A DNA stretch of 64,000 bases from Hoylesella saccharolytica JCM 17484 (lineage in GTDB: Bacteria > Bacteroidota > Bacteroidia > Bacteroidales > Bacteroidaceae): contig NZ_BAKN01000004.1 in assembly GCF_000614205.1 (NCBI RefSeq), positions 62,001 through 126,000 on the forward strand, read 5' to 3'. Positions within the stretch are counted from its first letter, which is position 1, and each line of letters opens with the position of its first letter. The notes under the pieces were generated by a model. The model saw nothing but the letters and a program-made list of their open reading frames with translations. It ran no database searches and was not told the DNA's origin. Positions 49,577-60,005 of this stretch are shown piece after piece. A program made the position numbers and the translations under genes.

Positions 49577-50996
49577 GCTTGTTTTCTTTTCTGTTCCAAC
49601 TCCAGGGTTACCTCTTTCATCTTTTTTTCCGTTAACGGATAAAAGAAGATAAACATAAAACTCAGCAAAGCACCTATGGCAGGCAGAATACTCAAAAACA
49701 TTTTAATACCATTAATGGTGGCTGCATTTTGCACGCTGTTGGCTTGAAATCCGAATAAAGCGAGCATCCAACCGGTTAGTGCAGTACCAATGGCCCACCC
49801 CAGTTTTTGGCTCATAGAGCTCGACGAGAATATCAGTCCGGTGGCACGATTGCCTGTTTTTAATTCGCTATAATCGGCACAATCGGCATACATACTCCAT
49901 AACAGAGGGAATATACTGCCTGCACAAATGCTGATGAATACTTGAAAAATAAAGATAAATACCAATTGATTACCATCAAAAAAGTAAAAAATGGCACTCA
50001 ATACGGTTGCAATAGCCATCGCCCCCATAAAGGTTTGGCGTTTCCCTATCTTGTTACTTACGGGTGCAGCAAGTACCACACCGAGTATGTTGGCTGCTTG
50101 TCCCACTGCCAGATACAGTCCGCTGAGCACAAATGGCATACCCAAGAAAGTGATGTTACCCAATGCCGACTCGTTGATAAAATATTTAAAATAGTATACA
50201 GTAGCCCCATCGCGAATGCTGTTAAACAATAGCGAAGCCACACCGGCACCTAGAAGTATCCACCATGGAGCATTATGCAGTAGGCCTTTAAAGTCGGTTA
50301 GCAATGGCGTCTTTGTATTTTTTGTAGACTTTACGCGCTCTTTTGTCAGCACGAAACATCCCCAAAAGAGTAAACAACATAAGGTGGAGATAACAACAAC
50401 AGCCATTAGCCATCCGAATTGTGTATCAGACAAAAAAGTATCAACGGCTTTACTGCCCCAACCTGTTTTAAAAATATTGACCAACGGCATAAATAGCAAC
50501 AGAGCAACAAAGCTCCCTAAATAGGCAAATGTCATTCGATAAGTAGCCAAAATGTTTCGATCGCCGGGGCGGGCACTCATCACGCCCAGCAACGAAGCAT
50601 AGGGAACATTAATAGCACTGTAAACCATCATCATCAGCGTATAGGTTACAAAGGCATAAATTACCTTGCCTGTATTGCCCAACGGAGGCGTAAAGAAGGT
50701 AAGAATACCTATAAATGCAAATGGAAAAGCCCCAAAAAGCAAGTATGGTCTGAATTTTCCCCAACGCGTTCGGTACGGTCTGCCATCACGCCTACAATAG
50801 GATCGAAGAACGAATCCCATACGCGTGTAATGGCAAACATTGTTCCCACGATGGCGGCAGATATACCGAACACATCTGTATAGAACAGCATGAGATAGGC
50901 TCCGAAGAGTTTCCAAAACATCGACGATGCCATATCGCCGAATCCGTAGCCTATCTTTTCACTCAAAGGGATGTTCATAAACTTTATTCTTGGCAA
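49573..50996 (-). CDS. GPH-family sugar:cation symporter, one frameshift
   Basis: Imports manno-oligosaccharide with a cation. Twelve hydrophobic segments across about 474 residues. The first frame reads [20 protein letters not shown] through [13 protein letters not shown], then the next frame continues [20 protein letters not shown] from about 50770. One base is missing in the [13 protein letters not shown] motif, a GPH hallmark. The start at 50996, or the ATG at 50978, overlaps the end of the GH130 gene. Its place between GH130 and the epimerase matches the Bacteroides mannan operon. Confidence 0.9.
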
Positions 50997-52157
50997 TCAG
51001 TTGTTTAATGGTATCTACACTTGCAGTAGTAGAAAAACCGTCTTGGGGCGTGTGCATACAATAGTCTACCAATTTGTCGACGCTCGAAACCGCTACGTGC
51101 ATGCGTGTATCCGACGATGCATAATAAATCAGTACGCGCCCGTCTTCATCGACTATCCATCCGTTAGAAAACACAACATTCATTACATCACCAACATACT
51201 CTTCGCCTTCTGGTGCAAGAAAATAGCCACCGGGTTGTGCAATAACGCGTGTAGGCTCGTCTAATGCTGTCATATAAAGGTATAATACATAGCGCAAACC
51301 ACTTGCACAACCTCGAACGCCGTGTGCCAAATGCAACCATCCGTATGGAGTTTTGATGGGATGTGGCCCTTCTCCGTTCTTCACTTCCATAATGGTGTGG
51401 TAGTGTCGGGCGTTGATAATGGTTTCGTTTAACACTTCGGCACGGGTAATGTCGTCAACCAATGCCCAGCCGATACCACCTCCTGAGCCTGCATTGATAA
51501 ACCCATCTTGCGGACGGGTATAGAAAGCATACTTTCCGTTCACAAATTCGGGATGCAATACAACATTGCGTTGCTGACTACGGGCTTTTAAATCAGGCAA
51601 GCGTTGCCAGTTTTTTAGGTCTTTTGTTCGTGCTATTCCAGCTGTGGCAGTTGCTGCAGAGAGGTCGTCGGGATAGTTCCCGTCATGCCGTTCTGCACAA
51701 AACACACCGTAGATATAGCCGTCTTGGTGTGCCGTAAGGCGCATATCGTAGATGTTGGTTGCCGGAATAATATCATCGGGCATAGTTACGGGTTCTTCCC
51801 AAAAGCGAAAATGGTCTATGCCATTAGGACTTTCGGCTACGGCAAAGAAGCTTTTTCTATCGGCACCCTCTACCCTTACCATCAGCAAATACTTATTATT
51901 TAATTTGATAGCACCACTGTTTAAGGTAGCATTAATCATGATGCGCTGCATCAAATAGGGATTACTGTGTTCGTTGAAGTCGTATCTCCACTCTAAAGGG
52001 GTGTGTTCTGCTGTGATACAAGGTAGGTATACTTGGTGTAAATACCGTTGTCCTGCATCACGGGGATATTTTTCCGGGTTAATAATTCTTCGTGTCTACG
52101 GCGAAGTTCACTTCGTTTTTGTTCAAAATCGCTCATAGTTCGGTGTTCATTTTTCAT
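50959..52157 (-). CDS. 4-O-beta-mannosyl-glucose phosphorylase (GH130), one frameshift
   Basis: Phosphorolyses mannosyl-glucose to mannose 1-phosphate and glucose, the last step of the cytosolic pathway. Starts [20 protein letters not shown] (ATG 52157; a second at 52136). After [17 protein letters not shown] the frame is lost near 52047 and resumes as [20 protein letters not shown], one base missing. Family text follows: [40 protein letters not shown] and [17 protein letters not shown]. About 399 residues when joined. Confidence 0.9.
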
Positions 52158-52169
52158 TTGTATATTTAT

Positions 52170-53252
52170 TTATCTTATCTTTCTGATGTCGTTCAGAAAG
52201 AGCGTCTTCTTTTCGTTGTAGAATGATTTGAAATCTCTTTCGGTAGCGTGTCCGGGTGCAGTCATGTACAGTTCTTTCTCGGCATCCCATGCATTACGCC
52301 AGAAAAGCACGTAACACAGTGTGTAATTTTGAGCTATCTGCCAAAACACTTGCGTAAACCAACGGGCATCGGGCAGCTGTTGTGCCCCTGTTTCGGTAAG
52401 TGCCGCAAGCTTATTTTTATCTGTAGCAATGCGGGTTAGCAGTTCCAGCTCGTTCTGTAAGTTGGTTTGATAGGTATCGTTGCGGTGCTCAAAATCGTAT
52501 ATATCAATACCCATTAAATCTACAAAGGTATCGCCCGGATAATATTTCAGGTATTGTTCTTCATTATCGTTTGCCTGAAAATTGGGTGAATAAGCCCATA
52601 CGATGTTATTGCAAAGATACTTGTTGGTAAGTTGCTCAAAGGTATAACGATACAATTGCTGAAACTCTTCGGGAGTACAACTCTTGCTTCCCCACCAAAA
52701 CCAACTACCGTTCATCTCATGCCAAGGTCTGAAAATAACAGGTACTTTCTTTCCACTCGGGGTTTTTAAAGAATTGATAAAGTCTGCTACATACTGTAAC
52801 CAACTATTTAGTTTTGCGTGTTGAACACCGCCGGAAAGCACTCCTTTCACGGCTTGGGGTGATGCATCCCATGCCGTCTTACCGGTTATGGGATTATCCG
52901 GATGCCAACTTAATGTAACAATGCCACCGCGTTCGTGTTGCGCTACTATCTCTTTGCGCATCCGCTCAAACGGCACTCCATCAAGATTTTTATCCGCATT
53001 ATATTCTATTTTACCCAAATCGAAACCCATAACGGCAGGATAATCACCGCAAACATCTTTGATATCACTGCGTCCTTCATCCCATTTCCATGAGCGTCCG
53101 TACACAGGATCGTCCTGATGACCAATCATCAAGCCTCTTTTTTGCAGTTTCCAAAGACGTTTGAGCAAAGTTTGGGCAGGTGTGTGGGGTGCTGCAAGCG
53201 TTACGCCGGCAACTGTTATAAAGGCTATAAATAATAAGGTAGGTTTGTTCAT
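52170..53252 (-). CDS. Secreted GH26 beta-mannanase
   Basis: 360 residues with signal MNKPTLLFIAFITVAGVTLA. Hydrolyses beta-1,4-mannan to mannobiose outside the cytosol. RGLMIGHQDDPVYGRSWKWD, TLSWHPDNPITGKTAWD, the acid/base Glu in VIFRPWHEMNGSWFWWG and the nucleophile Glu in LAALTETGAQ are the family residues. First gene of the leftward operon; a good -7 box lies 38 bp upstream. Single catalytic domain, no binding module. Confidence 0.93.
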   Translation of the reverse strand: MNKPTLLFIAFITVAGVTLAAPHTPAQTLLKRLWKLQKRGLMIGHQDDPVYGRSWKWDEGRSDIKDVCGDYPAVMGFDLGKIEYNADKNLDGVPFERMRKEIVAQHERGGIVTLSWHPDNPITGKTAWDASPQAVKGVLSGGVQHAKLNSWLQYVADFINSLKTPSGKKVPVIFRPWHEMNGSWFWWGSKSCTPEEFQQLYRYTFEQLTNKYLCNNIVWAYSPNFQANDNEEQYLKYYPGDTFVDLMGIDIYDFEHRNDTYQTNLQNELELLTRIATDKNKLAALTETGAQQLPDARWFTQVFWQIAQNYTLCYVLFWRNAWDAEKELYMTAPGHATERDFKSFYNEKKTLFLNDIRKIR

Positions 53253-53289
53253 ACACTATTGGTCAGTAATTAAACATTTGAAAACGATG

Positions 53290-53297
53290 CAAAGATA
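53290..53297 (-). promoter_or_regulatory. -7 box of the mannan operon
   Basis: TATCTTTG on the reverse strand, an exact match, 38 bp before the GH26 start. A CAAA (TTTG) at 53311 is rather close for the -33 box. Confidence 0.6.
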
Positions 53298-53440
53298 AAG
53301 CTATTCTACGCAAACAACTTATACTATTTTGATAAATAAAAATACTTTTATGCGTTCTGATGATACGTTTTTAAAGAACAGAATGATAAGCTTTAGCGTA
53401 CTCGGATTTGTATTTAGGACAAGATGATTTGAAGCGAAAA

Positions 53441-53866
53441 TGGTCAATTTTACGATTTTTTGGTGGTGAAAGGTATCGTTCGGGGAATAGTGAGTTTTCG
53501 TTTTACCGGACAATTAACATTTCTATTCTACGAGACATTAATGCGTTTATCGGATCAAAAATAAGGAGTCGTTTTGTAAAAGCATAGCTTTCGGGTGACA
53601 ATATCTATGCTTTTGCAACTCAAAAGCTATGTTTTTGCATATTAAAACCTATGCCTTTGCAGTTTAAAAAGCGCAGTTTTAGGGTGTTACGGAGGGGCTA
53701 AAAGCACACTAAATCTACTCTTAAACGCGTACTGATTTGTTTATCAAAGAGATACAAGGTTGCAAAATACGCGCGTATTTGCAAGCGGGTTGTTGATTGT
53801 TTGCTCCTATCGCACGCATTTTGGATTAGTCGTCATCGTTTTAACATATGCAAATTGGTCAATTTT
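53441..53866. repeat. Dispersed ~425-bp element, copy C
   Basis: Third copy, same orientation. TGGTCAATTTT starts at 53441 and again ends at 53866. Five cores are centred at 53586, 53608, 53630, 53652 and 53674, exactly 22 bp apart; the first is AAAAGCATAGCTTTC. The offset from left end to first core is 145 bp and from last core to right end motif 181 bp, as in the other copies. It lies between the two divergent mannan operons. This copy is the most diverged in the segment right of the cores. Confidence 0.88.
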
Positions 53867-53984
53867 TCGAAAGGTGAGAAGCTGAAAAAGTGAGAACGTA
53901 AAAAAGATAATGCTTTATTTTGCAAATAGCAAGAAAGTATTACCTTCTATCAAAATAATACAGTATAATATCCTGTTTAATCTC

Positions 53985-53992
53985 TATCTTTG
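53985..53992 (+). promoter_or_regulatory. -7 box of the GH92 operon
   Basis: TATCTTTG, an exact match, 67 bp before the start at 54060. No clear -33 TTTG at the expected distance. Confidence 0.6.
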
Positions 53993-54059
53993 CGCCAAAA
54001 TTAGGGTTTCTGAATAAGGAAAACACCTAAAAACTAAAGCATATAAAACCTAAAGATAA

Positions 54060-56819
54060 ATGAAGAAATATTTTTTAGTACCATGTTTGCTGCTTGTAGC
54101 AGGCCTTGGCTGCGCGTTAGCCATGACAACGATGCAAAACAACAAGAGCAAACCATTGCAGCAAAAGAAAAAAAAGACGATTGTAACAACCACAAACAAC
54201 TCTGTGCCCGAAGACACGGTTGTGTATAACCTTGCCTTAAGCAAAGACATTGACGTTACAGCATCGGCTTATGTAAACCAAAACGAAGCTCCCGAAAAGG
54301 CGTGCGACGATAACACATCGACCAAATGGTGTGATGACAAGTCGGAAAACAAATGGTTACAGTATGACCTTCAACGGGATTACAATATCCGAAAAATAGG
54401 TTTGATATGGGAACATTGGGACCCTAATAATATATATAAGGTGCAAACCAGTGCCGACGGCATTACATGGGCCGACCGTATCAGCGAAACCGGTAACACC
54501 CAAAACACACGTGTATATGATGTAAACTGGCAGAATGTACGGTTGATACGCTTCCTCGTGTCGAAAGAAGCTAAGGATGATGCCGTCAGATTGATGGAGT
54601 TTCAAGTGTGGGTGCGTGGCAAAGGGCAGCCGTCTAAAATAGAACCGGTATCCAAATGGGGTGCCGTTGTGAAGCCTGCATTTTTATATATGGAAGGAAA
54701 GAAGAAGATTTATTCGTTAGTTCCATATGTAGACACTAAAGTGGGGGTAATCGACGACAAGGGCAGTAACTGTGTAATAGGTCCGCAATTGCCTTTTTCG
54801 TCTATCAATCCGTCACCTCAAACACCCGAAGGAGAACACGATGGTTACGCAGCTAATCAACCCATACGCGGCTTTGGACAATTACACGTAAGCGGAACGG
54901 GATGGGGAAAGTACGGACATTTTTTACTTTCGCCGCAAATAGGTTTGAAAATTGGAGAGACAGAACACGATTCTCCTGCCACGGATGAGGTAACCATGCC
55001 CAACTATTACAAAGCCAAGCTGACCCGATATGGCATTACAGCAGAGGTAACCCCCAGAGAACATGCCGCCATTTACCGCTTTACATTCCCCGAATCAGGC
55101 GAAGCCAACATCGCAATGGATGTTACCCATAGTCTGACACGAGACATTGCGAAGTATATTGGGGGCAGTGTAAAGGCCAATAGCGTAAAGATTGACCCAT
55201 CGTCGCCCGATAAATTCTCCGGGATGATTGAGTATGAAGGAGGTTTTAGCGGAGGTTATTATAAACTGTATTTTACGGCACAGCTCGACAAAAAGCCCTC
55301 GACTTTCGGCGTTTGGAAAAACGGTAACATTCAAAACGGCGTCAGAGAAGCCGTGCTGACGAATGGCGAAGACCGCATCGGTAGTTTTTTTACTTACAAA
55401 ACCCGAAAAGATGAGGTGATAAGGCTTAAAATTGCCATTTCATTTAACAGTGTAGAACAGGCCCAAAAATACCTGTCTGCCGAAATTCCGGCATGGGATT
55501 TTGATGCTGTAAAAACTTATGGAGAAAAGAAATGGAATACCATTTTGAGTAGCATCATCGTAAACGAGGCGCCCACCATACGTATGAAGATGTTTTATTC
55601 GGCACTTTATCACTGCCTTATTATGCCCCGCGACCGCACCAACGAATTTCCGGCATTCGGCAATATGGAACTCTGGGACGATCATTTTGCCGTTTGGGAC
55701 ACATGGCGCACGCTGTTTCCGCTGCTCACTATCATTCAGCCTGATGTTATCGGACGCAACGTTCAGGCTTTCATCAATCGCTGGAAGGTGAACGGAAAGG
55801 TGAAAGATGCTTACATTGCAGGTAACGATATGGCAGAAGAACAAGGCGGAAACGATGTCGATAACATTGTTGCCGATGCCATTATTAAAGATATCAATGG
55901 CTTTAACAAGGCTGAGGCTTACCAATATCTGAAGTTCAGTGCTGACCACGAACGCAAAGCGGCTCCGCTAATGATAGGCGAGAAGGGATTGGAACAAAAC
56001 GATTCACTCTTCTACCGGCAGCATGGGTGGCTTCCGGGAGGCGTAATGGCACAGTCTACAGCACTCGAATATTCGTACAACGACTATTGTACGGCATTGG
56101 CTGCAAAGAAACTGGGATACCAAGACGATTATAAGAAATACTTCACACGTTCACAACAGTGGGTTAATATGTGGAATCCCAACCTCGAAAGTCGAGAATT
56201 TAAAGGCTTTATCTGTCCGAAAACGGCAGCAGGAGAATGGATTCCGATTGATGCCACCTACTTCTGGGGGTCTTGGAAACGCTATTTCTATGAGGCTAAC
56301 GCATGGACTTATTCGTTCTTTGTGCCCCACGATATCGATAAACTGATTGAATTGAACGGGGGTAACGAACGGTTTGTGAAGAAACTGAACTACGGTTTTA
56401 AGAATAGTTTGATGGAACTGGCGAACGAACCTTCATTCCTTACGACCCGCATGTTCACCAATGCGGGCAGACCCGATTTGACCTGCTACTGGGTAAACTA
56501 TGTAATGGACAACCTCTTTACCGAGTATGCCATGCCCGGAAACGACGACAGTGGAGCCATGTCTTCTTGGTGGTTGTTCTCGGCAATGGGATTCTTCCCT
56601 AACGCCGGACAGAACATATATTATCTGAACTCGCCCCTGTTTAAGAGCGTAACCATTCAACGTCCTGCCGGAAATATTGAGATCAATGCCCCCAACCGGA
56701 CAGATAAAACCATCTATATAGATAAGGTAACCGTGAACGGACGCGATTGTTCGAAAGGAATGATAACTTACGACGACATCAAAAATGGGGCAAAAATCAA
56801 CTACATATTGAAGAAATAA
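54060..56819 (+). CDS. GH92 alpha-mannosidase with N-terminal discoidin module
   Basis: 919 residues. Export signal MKKYFLVPCLLLVAGLGCAL, perhaps a lipoprotein. Residues about 55-185 form an F5/8 type C (CBM32-like) module: LALSKDIDVTASAYVNQNEA, KACDDNTSTKWCDD and LIRFLVSKEAKDDAVRLMEF. The GH92 catalytic part runs from LVPYVDTKVGVIDDKGSNCV to the end, with RGFGQLHVSGTGW and the GNDDSGAMSSWWLFSAMG motif carrying the catalytic-base Asp pair of the family. It is a calcium-dependent exo-alpha-mannosidase. First gene of the rightward operon. Confidence 0.93.
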   Translation: MKKYFLVPCLLLVAGLGCALAMTTMQNNKSKPLQQKKKKTIVTTTNNSVPEDTVVYNLALSKDIDVTASAYVNQNEAPEKACDDNTSTKWCDDKSENKWLQYDLQRDYNIRKIGLIWEHWDPNNIYKVQTSADGITWADRISETGNTQNTRVYDVNWQNVRLIRFLVSKEAKDDAVRLMEFQVWVRGKGQPSKIEPVSKWGAVVKPAFLYMEGKKKIYSLVPYVDTKVGVIDDKGSNCVIGPQLPFSSINPSPQTPEGEHDGYAANQPIRGFGQLHVSGTGWGKYGHFLLSPQIGLKIGETEHDSPATDEVTMPNYYKAKLTRYGITAEVTPREHAAIYRFTFPESGEANIAMDVTHSLTRDIAKYIGGSVKANSVKIDPSSPDKFSGMIEYEGGFSGGYYKLYFTAQLDKKPSTFGVWKNGNIQNGVREAVLTNGEDRIGSFFTYKTRKDEVIRLKIAISFNSVEQAQKYLSAEIPAWDFDAVKTYGEKKWNTILSSIIVNEAPTIRMKMFYSALYHCLIMPRDRTNEFPAFGNMELWDDHFAVWDTWRTLFPLLTIIQPDVIGRNVQAFINRWKVNGKVKDAYIAGNDMAEEQGGNDVDNIVADAIIKDINGFNKAEAYQYLKFSADHERKAAPLMIGEKGLEQNDSLFYRQHGWLPGGVMAQSTALEYSYNDYCTALAAKKLGYQDDYKKYFTRSQQWVNMWNPNLESREFKGFICPKTAAGEWIPIDATYFWGSWKRYFYEANAWTYSFFVPHDIDKLIELNGGNERFVKKLNYGFKNSLMELANEPSFLTTRMFTNAGRPDLTCYWVNYVMDNLFTEYAMPGNDDSGAMSSWWLFSAMGFFPNAGQNIYYLNSPLFKSVTIQRPAGNIEINAPNRTDKTIYIDKVTVNGRDCSKGMITYDDIKNGAKINYILKK

Positions 56820-56856
56820 AGAAAATAGATACTAATAACTAAATAATAACAGCTAT

Positions 56857-57624
56857 ATGAAACACTTTTTGATGATGATGAGCATGGTGCTCACATTGGG
56901 ATGGGCAACAGCCTATGGAGAGAACAATACCGTTAAATTGAGCTTGAAGGCATCAAAGTCTCTGCTTCCTGCCAACGGAAAGGTAACATTTGAGGTTGTG
57001 GGGGGTAGTCCTTCTACCACGTATAAATATAAGTGGTCGCTACCGAAACAAATGAAAAAACTATCTGAAAGAGGCAACAAAGTAGTGGTAAAAATTGCCG
57101 ATGAGGGAAGTTATACTGTAAAAGTAGGCGTTGAAAGCAATGATGAGAATGATGATGTAGAGCTTTCGACCAATGTAGAAGTATCGAACACAAAGAAGAT
57201 TGAACTGTTGAGTGTGGGTAAGAAAATCGTTTCTTGCACGGGCAATGTGGGTGATGAAAAGCCCGATTGGTTGCTGGATGGAACGGCAAACCCCGACCAT
57301 TATGGTAAAAAGTGGTGCGCAGAGGGACGTCAGGAGCATGAAGTGGTTATCGATATGGGTGTAAACTGTGAACTTTATCGCATGAAATTTTACGATTGCA
57401 GAACGAAAGAACAAGACTATGAAAATGTACAGAACTTCAAACTTTTTGTCAGTGATAACCTGCAAGAATGGACATTGGCAGTAAGCGATACCGATAACAA
57501 TGACAATATTAAAGATATTAGCTTTGCTCCGGTAAAGGGGCGTTATGTCAAATTCGTTGCTTACGACCCACAAAACAGCTTTACCATTCGTATTTGGGAG
57601 CTGGAACTCTACGGTGTGAAATAA
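56857..57624 (+). CDS. Secreted protein with PKD/Ig-like and discoidin domains
   Basis: 255 residues, signal MKHFLMMMSMVLTLGWATAY. Residues about 25-110 look like an Ig/PKD fold (SLLPANGKVTFEVVGGSPST, KIADEGSYTVKVGVESND). Residues about 115-255 match the F5/8 type C fold: DWLLDGTANPDHYGKKWCAE, VVIDMGVNCELYRMKFYDC and APVKGRYVKFVAYDPQN. No catalytic domain. It probably binds mannan at the cell surface for the flanking GH92 enzymes. Spacing of 37 bp on each side supports one operon. Confidence 0.82.
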   Translation: MKHFLMMMSMVLTLGWATAYGENNTVKLSLKASKSLLPANGKVTFEVVGGSPSTTYKYKWSLPKQMKKLSERGNKVVVKIADEGSYTVKVGVESNDENDDVELSTNVEVSNTKKIELLSVGKKIVSCTGNVGDEKPDWLLDGTANPDHYGKKWCAEGRQEHEVVIDMGVNCELYRMKFYDCRTKEQDYENVQNFKLFVSDNLQEWTLAVSDTDNNDNIKDISFAPVKGRYVKFVAYDPQNSFTIRIWELELYGVK

Positions 57625-57661
57625 GTTTACCACCCCTTTCGTCTATCTTAAATATACCCCA

Positions 57662-59922
57662 ATGCCCACCTTTAAATTCCTTATAGCGGCTTTGCTGCTA
57701 CTCGTGGTACCTGCAAACAATGTATGGGCACAAAGCCTAACGGCCTACGAACTTGTGAATACATTTATCGGAACAGGCAACGAGGGAAATTGTTTTCCCG
57801 GCGCACAAGCACCCTTCGGAATGATTTCGATTAGTCCGAACAATACTTTCAACAATTACGAAGATGCAGCTTCGCGTCCCGGTTACAAGTATTGGCGAAC
57901 AGAAATCAACGGTTTTGGGATGACTCATTTCAGCGGTGTGGGTTGCCATGCGATGCAGGACTTACAGTTTTTACCCGTAACAGGTAGTCTGAACAAAACT
58001 CCCGTTAACGATAAATACGCTTATTACTCCAAGTTCTCGCACCAGCGAGAAAAGGCGATGCCGGGTTATTATGCCGTAACGCTCGACGATTACGGGGTAG
58101 ATACAAAGTTTACCACCACTGTGCATGCGGGTATTACCGAACTGCTGTTCAAAGAGGGAAAGGCGGCCCACCTTGTTTTTGCCCCTACGAACAGTGCTAA
58201 CGGTATTGGGGATGGCAGCTTGCACATCGACCCCAATGGTATGACGATAAGCGGGTGGGTATCTACCGGAGGATTTTGTTGGCGCGACCCGAAAGACCGA
58301 CCTTACAAGTTATACTTCGTGGTACGTTTTAATACAAGCTTTTCGAACTATGGCGTGTGGAAAGGAAGCAGACAACAGGCCGGACAAACCGATGTGGGGG
58401 GCGATGATATGGCAGCGTTTGTTTCTTTCGGCGAACTGAAAGACAAAACCATAAAAATGAAGATGGGCATTTCGTATGTCAGCATCAACAATGCCAAAGA
58501 AAATCTTGAACGAGAAATCAACCATTGGGATTTCGACCGAATTTACGAATCTACTAAAGCCCAATGGGCAGATTATCTTTCGCGCATCAGGGTAACGGGT
58601 GGAACGGAAGCTGAGCGTCAAACGTTTTACACAGCGGTATATCACAACTTATTACATCCCAATATCTACAACGATGCCAACGGAGAGTATATGGGATTTG
58701 ACGATAAGGTGCATCGGTAGAAGCCGGAAGAAATCAATATGCGAACTTTTCGCTATGGGATACTTATCGAACCAGTGCAGCTCTGCAAGCAATGATTGCC
58801 CCGAAAGAGGCTTCAGACATGATACAATCGCTGTTGCACGATGCCGAGCAGGGCGGAGCTACCCCAACTGGAGTATGAATAATGTAGAATATGGTGTAAT
58901 GAACGGCTATTCTACCTTTCCTTTCATCGCTACAATGTATGCCATGGGGGCACAAAACTTTGATTTGCAGGCGGTGAAAGAGATGATGAAGCGGGTGTCG
59001 GTAAAGCATATCAAGTGCAAGGGCCATCACGGATGGGCAAATGTAGACGATTATATGTCGCTGGGTTATGTACCCGTGGATAAACACGGACACGGCGCAT
59101 CGATGACGCTTGAATATTGTATCGACGACTTTTCCATAGCGCAGATATGTAAAGCGGCAGGCGACTCGGCAGCATATAGCTACTATACCGATCGCGCACA
59201 GAATTTTGAGAATCTCTTTGACGAAGAAACTCAAATGCTCAGACCCAGAAATACAGATGGAAGTTTCTTATCGCCTTTTGCACCCAACAGCCAAAAAGGC
59301 TTTAACGAAGGCAATGCAGAACAATACTTTTGGAGCGTTCCACATAACATCGACTGCCTGACAGACCTTGCCGGAGGTAAGCAAAGGGTTGAAGAGCGTT
59401 TAGACCGCTTTACCTCGCAAATTAAAAATGGATGGGCGCGACGAGCCCTATTACTGGTTGGGTAATGAACCTTGCTTCGGTAGTGCCTACGTTTACAACT
59501 ATTTAGGCAAGGCATGGAAGAGCCAACGGCTGGTTAGGCAGATCGTAAACCGCTTTAACAATACCCCGAACGGGCTTCCCGGCGACGATGATGCCGGTGC
59601 CATGTCGGCGCTTTACGTCTTTTCGGCTATCGGGCTCTATCCCTACATCCCCGGCATAGGTGGATTTATTATTACCGGTCCACTGTTCGAAAAAGTAGAA
59701 ATTAAGTTTGCCAACCGCAAGAATATCACACTCACCGCCCAAAATGCCTGTACCGCCAATCCGTATATCAGGCAAATAACGGTAAATGGAAAGCCTTATC
59801 GGTCTACATGGATAGAACTGAAGCAACTAAAAAACGGCATTCCGCTACACTTTGTGATGGACAACGAACCGCAGGCGCACTGGGGAAGTCGACCCGCAGA
59901 CGCACCACCCTCTTTCTATTAG
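57662..59922 (+). CDS. Second GH92 alpha-mannosidase, three frame breaks
   Basis: Signal [20 protein letters not shown], then GH92 text from the first residues: [40 protein letters not shown] and [20 protein letters not shown]. The frame breaks near 58716 (KVHR to [19 protein letters not shown]), near 58860 (DAEQGG to [13 protein letters not shown]) and near 59437 (KNGWAR to [20 protein letters not shown]). The first two are one-base losses; the third is a net +1 or -2. [20 protein letters not shown] holds the catalytic-base Asp pair. About 755 residues when joined. No discoidin module. Confidence 0.88.
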
Positions 59923-60005
59923 GGGCAAAATTGGTTGTAGGAATCGATTCCGAAATCGGGACGGTATAAAACCATAAGAATCAAAATGAAATTAAATCTT
60001 GAAGA

